DNA from: JAHEGP01 sp963792875
GTDB taxonomy: Bacteria; Pseudomonadota; Gammaproteobacteria; Pseudomonadales; JAHEGP01
Direction of reading: 5' to 3'
Length of the DNA: 64,000 nucleotides
Assembly: GCA_963792875.1 (NCBI GenBank)
Contig: CAWBXV010000010.1
Span: forward strand, 186,001-250,000
Within the stretch, counting starts at the first letter, position 1; every line of letters starts with the position of its first letter. The notes under the pieces were generated by a model, which was not told where the DNA came from, ran no database searches, and saw only the letters and a program-made list of their open reading frames with translations. The translations under genes and the position numbers were made by a program. This document shows positions 1 through 10,215 of this stretch, one piece after another.

Positions 1-88
1 CACCGCTGCCTAGGGCCTGGCGCCGTCGGCGCAGGGCAGCACACCGGGCGCCGCGGTGCCCATCACGATTGGCAAGAGGGATGCGAGC

Positions 89-475
89 ATGTTGCAGAAA
101 TTTGTGTTTATCACCGGCGCGCTGGATTTTCTGGTGGGCGCCGCTACCTGGGCGGGCGCGCTGTACGACCCCAAGCCGGGGCAGTTCGTGGCCCTGATGA
201 CTCTCGGCGCCTTCCTGATGATGGCCGCGGCCCTGCTGATGTGGGCCTCCCAGGACATGGCGCGGCGGGCGCCGGTGATCTTCTGGCAGGGCCTGGTGCG
301 CCTGACGGCCGTATGCAGCGTGCTCTACGCCGTGCCCGCCGGGCTCTCCCAGACCTGGGAGTACTCGCTGGTGGCGTTCGACGGCACCATCGGCCTGGTC
401 TATATCATCGGCATGATCAAGGTCACCGGCTGTTCGCCGCTGGAGCTGCTGCGCTGCAAGGTGGCCGCCGCCTGA
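89..475 (+). CDS. Small integral membrane protein, function unknown
   Basis: A 128-residue, strongly hydrophobic protein with about four predicted membrane segments separated by short loops and no recognised domain. I chose the ATG at 89 over the in-frame ATG at 56 because a GAGGG ribosome-binding site lies about 8 bases upstream of it and the first membrane segment starts directly after it (MLQKFVFITGALDFLVGA). A CDP-like loop motif or catalytic pair is not visible. It converges on the helicase gene that ends at 557 and shares no operon with it. Coding is supported by the hydrophobic periodicity and the start signal only; the role is unknown. Confidence 0.6.
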   Translation: MLQKFVFITGALDFLVGAATWAGALYDPKPGQFVALMTLGAFLMMAAALLMWASQDMARRAPVIFWQGLVRLTAVCSVLYAVPAGLSQTWEYSLVAFDGTIGLVYIIGMIKVTGCSPLELLRCKVAAA

Positions 476-556
476 GCGCCTTCCTGCGCTGGCAGCAGCG
501 CGGCGGTCCTGCGCAGGCTTGCAGCAGGGCTGTCAGCGCGGCTGTCAGCGAGGCTG

Positions 557-3500
557 TCAGCGCGGCATCAGGTACCACTGCTTGTGATCGCGGGTCAGCA
601 GCAGCTGCCGTTCCAGCGCGGCGAGGTAGGGGCTGTCGCGCAGGGGCAGCTCGTTGATGGTCTCCACCCGCAGGCTGCGCTGCCGGTGGGCGATGTGCAG
701 CAGCGGGGCGTTGACGCGGTCCAGCTCGGGGTGGTCGGCCGCGACGAAGTAGCGCAGCCGGCGCCCGTGATGCTCCGCCACCAGCGCCAGTGCGCCCTCG
801 CAGAAGCCGAGATAGTGGCCGGCGCGGCGCTGCGGCAGTTCGGGCCAGTCGAGGCCGAGCGCACAGGGTGAGGCGGGGTCCTGCGCGCACAGCCAGAAGT
901 GGCGGGGAGGGCGGCCCCGGGCGCGCAGGGCGTTGAGGGCGCGCGGTGTGGCGAACTGCGGGCCGGACAGCTCCTCGAAGAAGTAGCCCGCCACGACTTC
1001 GCCTCCCAGCTCCATGATGCGCAGCGCTCGAAAGGCCTCGCGCCACTGCCACTCCCGGTTGACCAGCTCGCGGGTCAGCACGCCGTAGCGGTCCAGCAGC
1101 AGGCGCACCCGCTCTCTGGCGTCTTCCAGCGCGCTGAGGGCGTCCGTTGCGGCGGCGCCGTCGACCAGCTGCCAGCTGCCCAGCCAGCCCAGCGCGCGCG
1201 CCTGGGCGAGGCGTCGGCTGCCCGGGCGGCTGCCGCCGACGGTACCCAGCCGGAAGCCGCGCGCCAGGCCCTGGCGCAGCGGCGCCAGGGTGTCCGCCGT
1301 GATTTCGCCGCGCCAGGCGGCCTGCCACCACAGGTCGTTGAACGACTCCGCTGCGGTGCCGGCCTGGCCGGCGATCTGGGTGAAGCTGTAGCGGGCCTGC
1401 GGGTCCCGGAAGTACGCGGCAAGGCCGCTCGCGGCGCCGCCGCCCGGCGCGAACAACCTGGCTTCCTCCGGGTAGCACAGGGTGATGCACTCCGGGCCGG
1501 TGCCCAGCCAGATCATGCCAAGCTCCAGCAGGGTCTGGTCGAGCACCGGGTCCGCCGTGTCGCCGCGCGGCGGCAGCAGCTCCCCCAGCCAGGTCTTCAC
1601 CGGCGCGCTGAAGCCCCGCAGCTGCTCCAGCTCTGCCGCCAGGGCCTCGGCGGCGCCCGGTGGCTGGCCGAGCCGCTGCCAGTGGGCGAGGAAGCCCGGC
1701 AGTGCCCGGCCGGGCAGCGGCTCCAGGTGGCTGCGCCGACTGGCGCGCTGAAAGCGCAGCAGCGTCTCGAAGTTGGTGGCGTCGCACCAGTACTCGTCCT
1801 CAGAGCCCTCGAGCAGCCTGCCGCGCACCAGGGCATCGCTGCGCTCCAGCAGGGCCTCCGGCACGCTGGGCAGCAGGTCGGCGATGGCGTCGGCCCGCAG
1901 CGGGCCGTAGAAGGACAGCACTTCCAGCGCCAGCTGTTCGGCGTCGCGCTGTTCCGCCACGGCCGGCGCCGGCATCGCCTCCCCGGGGACCAGGCCCTGC
2001 CGGTAGAGGCCGTGCACCACCTCCTCGTGGGCCAGCCAGCGCCGTTCTGCCAACTCGATGATGCGCAGCGCCGGGGTGACTGCGATCAGCTCGCGCAGCG
2101 CCGCCGTCCATTCCGGCTCGGGCAGCAGCACCCGCTCCTTGACCCATTCGCACCACTCCGCGGCGCCGGCGGGTTCGTAGCCGCCCAGGGTGCGCTGGCG
2201 CTTGGCGAGAAACTCCGCCACGATCGGCGGCGCCAGGCGCGGGCGCAGAGCCTCGCTGCGCACGGCGCTGGCGATCAGCTCGCCGCTCAGCGCGCTGCGC
2301 CCGCCGTCCGTCGGGGTGTCGTCGGCATACATGTAGCGGTTGATCTGCTCGTGGCTGGCGACCGCGGCGAAGGGACTGGGGAAGCCGGTCTCCGCCAGGC
2401 TCCAGCGCAGCGTGCCGTCGGCCAGTTCCTGCAGGCGGGCGCTCAGGGCGTCGAGGTCGAATTCGTCTTCCAGGCAGGTGCGCCAGGTCTCCAGCAGCAC
2501 GGGAAAGTCCGGGTAGCGCCGGGTTCGGATCAGCATCTGCTTGGCCTGCAGCCGGCTCATCCACAGCGGCAGGCGCTGCTTGAAGCGCTGCCGGGTCAGC
2601 AGCAGCGAGCGCGCCGCGCATTCGCGGAAGCGGGCACCGAAAAAGCCGGAGTGTTCGAGCGAGTCGCGCAGCAGCGCCCGCAGATTATCGGGTGTGACCA
2701 GTCCCAGCACCGCCGCCGGTGCCAGCTCGCCGTGGTCCTGCAGCACGATGGCGTTGTTGTCCGCGTGAATCTCCGGCCGCCGCTCGGCCAGCCCGGCCAG
2801 CGCCCCCTCCAGGGCGAGCGCCCAGGGGCGGTTGAGCTGACCGCCCCAGAAGGTGTGAATGACGAGCTGGCGGGGATTGTCGGGGCCGCGGTAGCCGGCG
2901 GGTCCGGCGTGCACCCGCTCCAGCAGCAGGTGGTGGCGGTGGGGCAGGTCGCTGCGGGTGGCTGCGCGCTGCCGGCTCAGCAGGCCGACCAGCTCGCTGG
3001 CGGCGCTGCGGTCGAAGCCGCGCCTGGCGCGCAGCTCGGCGGTCAGCAGCGCCTCACCCTGGGCGGACGCCAGCGCCGCATCGGCGTGCTCCAGGAACTC
3101 GGTGATCGCGAGTGAGTAGTGCGCGCTGCGGTTGAAGCTCTCCGAGCGCCAGAACGGCGGCGCCGTGCCGCCAGGCTGGCCGGGCGCACCAGCACGTCGT
3201 TGTGCGTGATGCGCTGGATCTGCCAGTTCTGGGTGCCCAGGGTGAAGCGCTGACCGATGCTGGCCTCCCACACGAACTCCTCGTCGAGTTCGCCGATCAG
3301 GGCGCCGGTGTCGCTGTGGCGCAGCTGGAAATAGCCGCGGTCGGGGATGGTGCCGCCGGCGCCGTACAGGGCCAGCAGCGCGCCGCGGTTCGCCTGCAGC
3401 GTGCCCTGCACGCGGTCCAGGGCGATGCGCGGCTTCAGTTCGCGCACGCGGGAGCCTTCGTAGCGGCCGGCCAGCATCTCGACCACCAGGTCGAAGTGCT

Positions 3501-4818
3501 CCCGGGGCAGGTCGTGGTAGGGCGCCGAGCGGCGCAGCAGGCCGAACAGTTCGTCCAGCGGCCAGGGCTCGCCGGCGCTGAACGCGATGATGAGCTGGGC
3601 CAGCACGTCGAGCGCGTTGTACAGGGGCCGGATGGGCTCGATGTCGCGTGCCGCGACGGCGCCGGCCAGCACCGCCGCGTCGAGAAAGTCCTGGGCGTGG
3701 GTGGGATACAGCGAGCCGCGGCTGATTTCGCCGACGCGGTGCCCGGCGCGGCCGATGCGCTGCAGCGCCGAGGCCACGGAGGGCGGCGACTGTACCAGCA
3801 CGACCTCGTCGAGGTGGCCGATGTCGATGCCCAGCTCCAGCGAATTGGTGGCGACGATGGCCTTGAGCTCGCCGGCCTTCAGGCGGCGCTCCACTTCGCC
3901 GCGCATATCGCGCGCCAGCGAACCGTGATGCGCGTAGGCGAGCGGCTCGAGCTGGTCGCGGTTGATGGAGAGCGTGATCTTTTCGGCGAGCTTGCGGCTG
4001 TTGGTGAAGAACAGGGTCGACCGATTGCGCTCGGTGATCGCGCGAAAGCGGTCGGCGAGGGCGTCCCAGATCGGGGTGCCGTGCTCCGCGGCATCGCGCG
4101 CCTCGGGTGGAAAGTGCACCGTCAGCTCGATCGCCTTGCTGTAGCGGCTCTCGATGAGGCTGAGCGGGCGCGGACGGCCATCGTCGGCGTAGCCGCCGAC
4201 GTAGGCGCCCACAGCCGCCAGCGGACGCACCGTGGCCGACAGCGCGATGCGCTGGAATTCGCCGGCGATGCCGGCCAGGCGCTCGATCGCCGCCATCAGC
4301 TGCACACCGCGGCGGTTGCCGACGACGGCGTGGATTTCGTCCAGGATGACGGTCTCGACGTGCGCCAGGGCGTGGCGGCCCCGCGTGCTGGTGAGCAGCA
4401 GCGACAGGCTCTCCGGCGTGGTGATGAGGATGTCAGGCGGCTTGCGCAGCATGCGCTGCCGCTCGGACTGCGGCGTGTCGCCGGAGCGCGTCTGCACCAG
4501 CACGTGCGCCAGGCCGTGATCGGCGCGCAGCCGCGCCAGCGGCTCGAGCAGGTTGCAGCGGATGTCGTTGTTGAGCGCCTTCAGCGGCGAGATGTACAGG
4601 ACGCGGGTACGGCCCGGGCTCCAGTCCCCTCTGGCAAAGCGGTTCAGCGCCCACAGGAAGGCCGTGAGGGTCTTGCCGCTGCCGGTGGGGGCGGTTATCA
4701 GCACGTGCTCCCCGCGGGCGATGGCCGGCCAGCTCATGGCCTGGATGTCGGTGGGCGCGCCGATGTGGCGGCCGAACCAGTCGCGGATGGAGGGGTGGAA
4801 CTGGCTGAGCGCGGTCAC
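557..4818 (-). pseudogene. lhr: Lhr-type large ATP-dependent helicase, split by one frameshift
   Basis: Superfamily 2 DNA helicase of the Lhr family (3'-5' translocase, DNA repair). The N-terminal part (4818 to about 3170) holds Walker A (APTGSGKT), a DEIH box (VILDEIHAV), SAT (LSATV) and motif VI (QRIGRAGH). The C-terminal part (about 3170 to 557) continues the family sequence, starting with the APPFW segment and ending in the large Lhr C-terminal domain. The two halves are in different frames: a one-base loss near 3166-3175, in a GC-rich run, would need one added base to restore a protein of about 1,420 residues, the normal full length. The start is GTG at 4818 with a weak ribosome-binding site. 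The intact motifs on both sides suggest a recent break or a sequencing indel rather than old decay. Confidence 0.85.
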
Positions 4819-5021
4819 GTCGGCGCCGGCTCTGCGCGGGTCGGGGGCGCAGAGCGCGCGCCGGGGCGACGCAAGCGGCGCCGTGGCTCGAGCGCTGGCG
4901 CTAAGTGGTGCATGGCGTAAGGGCCTCCCGTGGCCAGGCGCCGCTGATGGTAAGCCTGGCTGCCCAACCTTGAATACTATCCCTGAATGTCACGAACCCT
5001 GTGCAGAGTATCGATTCTATC

Positions 5022-5085
5022 CTGCACTCCTGCACTCCTGCACTCCTGCACTCCTGCACTCCTGCACTCCTGCACTCCTGCACTA
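5022..5085. repeat. 8-bp tandem repeat, eight copies (CTGCACTC)
   Basis: Eight head-to-tail copies of the octamer CTGCACTC; the last copy ends in A instead of C. The array sits in the 330-base gap between the start of the helicase gene and the IS3-type remnant. No spacers are present, so it is a microsatellite-like array and not a CRISPR. The rest of the 4819-5150 gap shows no gene. Confidence 0.95.
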
Positions 5086-5086
5086 C

Positions 5087-5336
5087 TATAGCGGTCCCTC
5101 GAATTTGAGACAGCGGGTTAAGATGGCAACCGCGGTAGCGGAGGGGGGAAATGAAGCGTAATGCGTTTGGCCCCGACTTCAAGGAGAGGGTCGCCATCGA
5201 GGCCCTCAAGGGGCACAGGACGGTCAGTGAACCCGCATCAGCGTTCGAGGCCCATGCCACGCAGATCAATACCAGGAAGCGGCAATTGCTGAAGGAGTCT
5301 GTCGAAAGCTTCAAAAAGGGCAGGCAGCGGCGATAA
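5087..5336 (+). mobile_element. IS3-family insertion sequence remnant (left end plus start of orfA)
   Basis: The ATG at 5151, after an AGGGGGG-like ribosome-binding site, starts a 61-residue peptide that matches the N-terminal helix-turn-helix of IS3-type OrfA transposases (KRNAFGPDFKERVAIEALKG, then a Q-I-N-x-x-K-R-Q-L-L helix). It ends after 61 codons and nothing resembling the rest of orfA or orfB follows. The about 60 bases before the ATG (from TATAGCGGTCCCTCGAATT) look like the outer end of the element. Only one end survives, so the element is dead. It lies directly beside the octamer array. Confidence 0.75.
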
Positions 5337-5429
5337 GGGGCCATCGGACCCGGCTCAGTGCGACTGAACCGGCCGCCTGCCCCCCTGAATGAACGCGAAA
5401 GCCGGCAGACCGCGCCGGCCTGGCCTGCG

Positions 5430-6773
5430 TCAGTCCAGCGTCACGTCCGGGGCCTGCACCCCCGCATCAAGCAACAGCATGCCGAATTGCAGTTCGTTGC
5501 GTTGGGTATTGAAGATCTGCATCTTGTTCCGGTTCATGCTGAAACTCACCGTACTACCACCCAGCCCCCCGAAACCCGGAGGCAGATCGGGCAGATCGGG
5601 CAGACCGGGAATGTCGGGAAATCCGCCACCCCCCTCCCCAGCGCAGCTCTTGAGACGCTTCAGCAGGGCCGCGGGCACACTCCCGTTGCCATCGTCCCGG
5701 AACAGACAGGAGACCGTGCAGACCTTGGGCGGAAACGACAGGGTGGTACTGACCAGGCTGGCCACTACGTTGCCGACGCCCCGGTTGCCGTTCCACGCCA
5801 AGGGCAGATCAGTACTCGTCCTGATGCTGCGCAGCCTGGTCAGGTCCGGATTGACCAGTACCAGGGGGTCGATGCCCTGTATCGATGCCGAGAAGCCTGA
5901 TAACTGGGCTCCGCCCGGCGCAGAGAAGGTGTAACGCCGCTCCCTGCTGACGATGCCTGCCGGCAGCTTGACACCCTCCGGCAGGCCATAAATGGTGTAG
6001 CCCTGGGCCGCCACATCGAGGTCGCGTGGGAGTTTGATGGAGCCCTCGGTGCGCCCACCCCGGGCCGCGCTCATGGTGATGGCCTCGCCGATGTCTTCGG
6101 TCGTGATCTCGAAGCCTGACGGTGGCGAGAACAGGTTGCCGCTAACCTCGGAAAACACGCAGCTGTCGGTGCCGGGTTCGGGGCCGTTGAGCAGCTGGCG
6201 GGTCTGTTCCAGACTCTTGTTGCTTCTGATAAAAGTGGCGCCGGCCTCAGTGCTGGTTTCGACCTGAACACCGGGCCGCACCGTTCTGGTTTCGCTCAGA
6301 AAAACCGCGCCGATATGAGTGCCTCCACCGCCGGCGCGGCCGGAGACGAAAAACTGGGTCTCGCCCAGCTGCAGCAGGTCGAGGGTGCCCGGGCGCGCAA
6401 AGGCCGCGTAGACCGTATACAGACCCTCACCCAGGGCAGGCAGGGTCGTCACGGGCGTATTGGGGTAGCTGAAGCTGGCAGGCAGGTTCACTCCGCGAAA
6501 CCAGGGCGTGAGTCCCGGCTGCCAGCCTGAGTTCCTCCAGGAATAAAAGCTGCCGCCGGGCGCCTGGATCACGTAATAGACGTCCGCTTTTACCGCCGAT
6601 CCGCTGTTGAAAGCGGTGACGTAGACGACCTGCCCGGCCTGGCCGGCCTCGATCGCCTGGTTCTTGACCGAGGGCGAGATCGCGAGTTCGGCCCGGGCCG
6701 GCAGGGCCAGGGCAATTCCGATACACAATGCGAGTAGTATGGCGGGAATCCGCCGGGGGGATAACGCTTCCAT
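5430..6773 (-). CDS. Secreted protein of unknown function
   Basis: A 447-residue protein with a clear Sec signal peptide (two Arg near the N-terminus, then hydrophobic ILLALCIGIALALPARA, cleavage before ELAIS). The ATG at 6773 is preferred over an in-frame TTG at 6788 because GGAGGA lies 7-9 bases upstream of it. The mature part looks beta-rich, with an early segment about extracellular 'AFNSGSAVKADVYYVIQ' resembling an Ig- or fibronectin-like fold, and a Gly/Pro/Asp-rich low-complexity stretch around residues 375-400. Two cysteine pairs occur in the C-terminal half. No enzyme motif is seen. It is divergent from the gene at 7257 and convergent with the IS remnant. Confidence 0.7.
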   Translation of the reverse strand: MEALSPRRIPAILLALCIGIALALPARAELAISPSVKNQAIEAGQAGQVVYVTAFNSGSAVKADVYYVIQAPGGSFYSWRNSGWQPGLTPWFRGVNLPASFSYPNTPVTTLPALGEGLYTVYAAFARPGTLDLLQLGETQFFVSGRAGGGGTHIGAVFLSETRTVRPGVQVETSTEAGATFIRSNKSLEQTRQLLNGPEPGTDSCVFSEVSGNLFSPPSGFEITTEDIGEAITMSAARGGRTEGSIKLPRDLDVAAQGYTIYGLPEGVKLPAGIVSRERRYTFSAPGGAQLSGFSASIQGIDPLVLVNPDLTRLRSIRTSTDLPLAWNGNRGVGNVVASLVSTTLSFPPKVCTVSCLFRDDGNGSVPAALLKRLKSCAGEGGGGFPDIPGLPDLPDLPPGFGGLGGSTVSFSMNRNKMQIFNTQRNELQFGMLLLDAGVQAPDVTLD

Positions 6774-7031
6774 GACTCTGTCCTCCAAGCTTTATTACCA
6801 CAGCGAGTTTCTGGTGTACGTCCCCGATGCTACCACGCTGCCAGGACAGCGCTACAATTAATCTCATTCGAACCTTGCAATCCGCGTCGACCGTGCTATC
6901 CGGCCTCAGAGCAGAGGAGCCCGCTTGCAGCCTTGCGGCGCGCGTGGCCCCGGGCATCGCTCCTCACCACGGAAACCACCGACGGCAGGGAGAAGAAGTG
7001 AAAGACTAGCTGACGTGCTGCCGCCCCAGAA

Positions 7032-7181
7032 TCACTCCATGCCGAGGGGTTTCTGGTCTGCTGATCGCTCTTGCAGCAGCAATGAGCTGCTATCATGACC
7101 AGCCTCTCACTCCATGCCGAGGGGGTTCTGGGCTGCTGATCGCTCTTGCAGCAGCAATGAGCTGCTATCATGACCAGCCTC
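7032..7181. repeat. 75-bp tandem duplication carrying a hairpin
   Basis: Two adjacent copies of a 75-base unit (7032-7106 and 7107-7181) that differ at only two positions. Each copy holds the inverted repeat AGCAGC-AATGA-GCTGCT (7075-7091 and 7150-7166) followed by a TCATGA palindrome. The duplication lies in the 480-base divergent gap between the secreted protein gene (start 6773) and the unrecognised gene starting near 7257. 75 is divisible by 3, but reading through the repeat meets a stop, so it is not a coding repeat. Its place suggests a leader or promoter segment, which is inference. Confidence 0.9.
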
Positions 7182-7256
7182 TCGATCGTGGCGCAGCTGC
7201 AACCCTGGCCGCTGGCTCACGCGGGACGAGTGATAACACTGGCACGAGGCGGGCGC

Positions 7257-7976
7257 ATGGCGGTCTATCTGGGATTTCCCATCTCCGAGGAGCTCCACGC
7301 CCGGGTCCTGGAGTCCGTCCGCCGGGTCAGGGCAGCGCCTCCGGAAAAAGGCCATACGGACTTTGTCACGGCAACCATCATCGGCATGACGGACGCCGGT
7401 ATCGGCTTCTTTTTTTCGGAAATGGCCGGCAGGATGAGGCTGGGCAAAGCGGCAGATCGCATCGCCGCCGTGACGCTGAAGACCGTAAAAGGCGGGTTGC
7501 ACCTGATTATCCACAAAGTCGGCAAGGGGCTGAGCAACGAGCAGTTCCATCCCCTGGTTGAATTCCTCGAGGAAACCCTGGTAGTGGACGATGATAACTG
7601 CCGGTACGTCGCCTTTCCGGCCACCCCGGAGCTGGCAGGGCGGATCGGGGATTACCGGCGCCTGGTCCGCGAGGCGCCCCCGGCGACCCGCCATGCGCTG
7701 CAGTGTCTGGACCTGATCGTGGATTTCAAGCATGAGTCGCTGGAGTTCTTTTTTCGCCAGTCGACCGAGCGGCTGCAGGTGAGGGGATGGGCCGGGGGGG
7801 CTGTGAGCATGGGCATCGAGATCGCCCACCGGGCCTCCAACGAGCCGCTGAAACGGCTGGTTCCCACCTTGACGGAAGAATCCCTGCTCGACATCGCCGA
7901 CTTCTTCGGCAGTATCATGCTGGAACAGCGCATGGCAGAGCCGGGCGGACTGCAGAGCGGCGGTCGCGGCAGGTGA
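7257..7976 (+). CDS. Unrecognised protein upstream of potassium transporter genes
   Basis: A 239-residue soluble-looking protein with no family I can name. I place the start at the ATG at 7257, which has GAGG seven bases upstream; an in-frame ATG at 7170 lies inside the 75-bp duplication and would add a low-quality 29-residue leader. The sequence shows alternating hydrophobic beta and amphipathic helical segments, a KGGLHLIIHKVGKGL strand-like stretch near residue 80 and no signal peptide. The transporter gene follows 34 bases later in the same direction, so the two could be co-transcribed; a regulatory link to K+ uptake is only inference. Confidence 0.65.
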   Translation: MAVYLGFPISEELHARVLESVRRVRAAPPEKGHTDFVTATIIGMTDAGIGFFFSEMAGRMRLGKAADRIAAVTLKTVKGGLHLIIHKVGKGLSNEQFHPLVEFLEETLVVDDDNCRYVAFPATPELAGRIGDYRRLVREAPPATRHALQCLDLIVDFKHESLEFFFRQSTERLQVRGWAGGAVSMGIEIAHRASNEPLKRLVPTLTEESLLDIADFFGSIMLEQRMAEPGGLQSGGRGR

Positions 7977-8010
7977 TGGGTGCCGGGAGGGTTTGCGCGG
8001 GGGCGTCGCT

Positions 8011-9474
8011 ATGATGGAAAACGACGGCTTCAAGTCGTTGATCTATGCTGTCCGTCTGCCGGTGCTGATGCGCATCGGCGGAAAGCTGGCGGTGGTGGTG
8101 GCGGTACTGTGCCTGCCATCGGTAGCGGCCGCCCTGTGGTTTGCCGAATACCGCTATGTCGCGCCGTTCGCGCTGCTGATCGCGCTGCTGCTGGCGGTGG
8201 CGTGGCTGACCAGGAAGCTGCCGGTGCCGCGGCATCTTCAGCGCAGCGAGGGCCTGGTCGTCAGCTGCGGCGCCTTTATCCTCACCCCGCTGCTGCTGAG
8301 CGTGGCCCTGTGGCCCAGCCAGATTCCCTGGGTGGATCGCTGGTTTGAAGCGGTCTCCGCGGTCACCACCACGGGCCTCAGCACCTTGCCCCGGGTGAGC
8401 ACGCTGGACAAGACCGTGCTGTTCACCCGCGCCTGGATGCAGTGGTACGGCGGCCTGGGCATTGTGGTGCTGTCGGTCACCCTGTTGATGCAGCGCTCCC
8501 TGGCCGCCTTCCAGTTGCTGGAAGTGCCGGAGGGGCAGGGCTTTGTATCGGCGGCCACCGTGTATGCGCGGCGCGTGCTGCAGGCCTATGCGGTTTTGAC
8601 CGCGCTCTCGGTGCTGATCGCCTGGCTGTGTCTGGGCGATTTGTTCAGCGGGCTGGTGCACGGCCTCAGCGCCATATCCACCGGTGGCTTCTCCTCCCGC
8701 GATGACAGCTTGTCCTCTCTCTCCCTGGCAGCGCAGTGCGCCATGATGCTGCCCTGTGTGCTGGGTGCCCTGTCACTGGCGATCTATCTGCGGCTGGGGC
8801 AGCGGGCCTGGCGATCGGTGTACGAGAATCAGGAGCTGCGGCATTTTCTGTGCTGGCTGCTGGCCTTCTGTCTGGCGCTGGTGCTGTTGCAGGGACAGCA
8901 CAGCGGCTTTTCGCTCGAGGTCGCAGTCAGCACCGCCGTGCTGGGCATATCCGCGCTCACCACCACCGGTTTCGCCAACCAGGACCTGGCCGCTGCCATC
9001 CCCGCGCTGCAATGGGTGCTGATGATGGCCATGTTTCTGGGAGGCTGTCTGGGGTCGACCGCCGGGGGCTTCAAGGTCTTCCGCCTGCTGGTGTTCTGGC
9101 AGTTGCTGCTCAATACGCTGCGGCGCGCGTCCGCGTCCCCGCACGCCGTGATCGAGCCGAGCATTCAGGGCAAGGTGCTGACCCAGGAGCAGATCCAGGT
9201 GGCCATGCTCACCGGCAGCCTGCTGGTGGTGTTGATCGCGCTGAGCTGGATTCCGTTTCTGCTGTACGGTGTCGAGCCGCTGAATGCCCTGTTCGAAGTG
9301 GTCTCTGCCGTGGGCACCGTGGGCCTGTCGACCGGCGTGACCCGGCAGGACATGCCGCCGCTGCTCAAAGTGGTGCTCTGCATCGATATGACCGCCGGGC
9401 GGGTGGAAGTGCTGGCGCTGTTGTGTCTATGCTACCCCGGTGTCTGGCTGGGTCACAGGAATACCAACGCATGA
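8011..9474 (+). CDS. TrkH/KtrB-family potassium uptake membrane subunit
   Basis: A 487-residue polytopic protein of the TrkH/TrkG/KtrB superfamily, the K+-conducting subunit. Four selectivity-filter-like P-loops can be read in order: TTTGLSTL, STGGFSS, TTTGFANQ and GTVGLSTG, plus the family's C-terminal TAGRVEVLALL segment. This is the four-fold MPM repeat of the family. I chose the ATG at 8011 (the next codon is also ATG) rather than an upstream TTG. The stop overlaps the start of the RCK subunit (ATGA at 9471-9474), so the two are translationally coupled. The single-RCK partner makes the pair more KtrAB-like than classical TrkAH. Confidence 0.9.
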   Translation: MMENDGFKSLIYAVRLPVLMRIGGKLAVVVAVLCLPSVAAALWFAEYRYVAPFALLIALLLAVAWLTRKLPVPRHLQRSEGLVVSCGAFILTPLLLSVALWPSQIPWVDRWFEAVSAVTTTGLSTLPRVSTLDKTVLFTRAWMQWYGGLGIVVLSVTLLMQRSLAAFQLLEVPEGQGFVSAATVYARRVLQAYAVLTALSVLIAWLCLGDLFSGLVHGLSAISTGGFSSRDDSLSSLSLAAQCAMMLPCVLGALSLAIYLRLGQRAWRSVYENQELRHFLCWLLAFCLALVLLQGQHSGFSLEVAVSTAVLGISALTTTGFANQDLAAAIPALQWVLMMAMFLGGCLGSTAGGFKVFRLLVFWQLLLNTLRRASASPHAVIEPSIQGKVLTQEQIQVAMLTGSLLVVLIALSWIPFLLYGVEPLNALFEVVSAVGTVGLSTGVTRQDMPPLLKVVLCIDMTAGRVEVLALLCLCYPGVWLGHRNTNA

Positions 9475-10163
9475 GAGTCATTTTTGTCGGCGCGTCGCGC
9501 CTCACTCTACACACGGCGCGGCTGCTGTTGGAGCGTGGGCACGATGTGGTGGTGATTGAAAAGGTCAGGGAACTGGCCGCATCGCTCAATGGCATGTTGC
9601 CCTGCGGGGTGATTCAGGGGGATGGCAGCACGCCGGCGATTCTCAAGGAGGCGGACCCCGCCAACAGCGATTACCTGTTCTGCGTCACCGACAATGATCA
9701 AACCAATATCATCGCCAGCCTGGTGGGGCGATCGCTGGGATTCCGGCACGTCGTCACGCGCATCGATGACCCGGAGTTCCAGCACATCTGTATCGAGCTC
9801 GGGCTTGAAGACACCATTATCCCCAGCCGCACCATCAGCCGCTACCTGGCGGCGATCGTGGAGGGCCAGAGGCCCATTTCCATGTCGGCCATGATCAAGA
9901 ATGACGCCGCCTTGTTTTCCTTCGTGGTCGGCGAACAGGACGCGATGCGCGTCGACCAGTTGGCGCTGCCCCGGAACTGCCGCCTGGTGCTGCTGTATCG
10001 GGGTGACAAATTCATTCTGCCGGACGATGACACGGCGCTGAAGGAAGAGGACGAGGCCGTGGTGCTGTGTCACGCCAGCTCGCTGGACAAGCTGCGCGAG
10101 CGCTGGAGGCATGCGGAGCTGGGCCGGGACGACCTGGTGCCCGGCAGCCTGGCGGACACTTAG
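9471..10163 (+). CDS. TrkA/KtrA-type NAD-binding regulatory subunit of K+ uptake
   Basis: A 230-residue cytoplasmic protein with one RCK_N Rossmann domain (MRVIFVGASRLTLHTARLL, then VVVIEK as the second strand with its acidic end, and GDGST) and one C-terminal RCK_C domain. Full TrkA proteins carry two such units; this one has a single unit like KtrA. It would bind NAD(H) or ATP and gate the membrane subunit, whose gene overlaps its ATG by four bases. The glycine pattern (GAS instead of GxGxxG) is slightly degenerate. The gene ends 154 bases before a convergent reductase gene. Confidence 0.9.
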   Translation: MRVIFVGASRLTLHTARLLLERGHDVVVIEKVRELAASLNGMLPCGVIQGDGSTPAILKEADPANSDYLFCVTDNDQTNIIASLVGRSLGFRHVVTRIDDPEFQHICIELGLEDTIIPSRTISRYLAAIVEGQRPISMSAMIKNDAALFSFVVGEQDAMRVDQLALPRNCRLVLLYRGDKFILPDDDTALKEEDEAVVLCHASSLDKLRERWRHAELGRDDLVPGSLADT

Positions 10164-10215
10164 CGGCGCGACGGCGCCGGTGGTGTGCCGGCCCGGACCG
10201 TCGCGAAAATGCTAC

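Noticed and set aside
899..3115. A 738-codon open frame antisense to lhr
   Set aside because: Low-complexity shadow of a conserved helicase gene.
5022..5085. Possible CRISPR array
   Set aside because: Unit is 8 bases with no spacers and no cas genes nearby.
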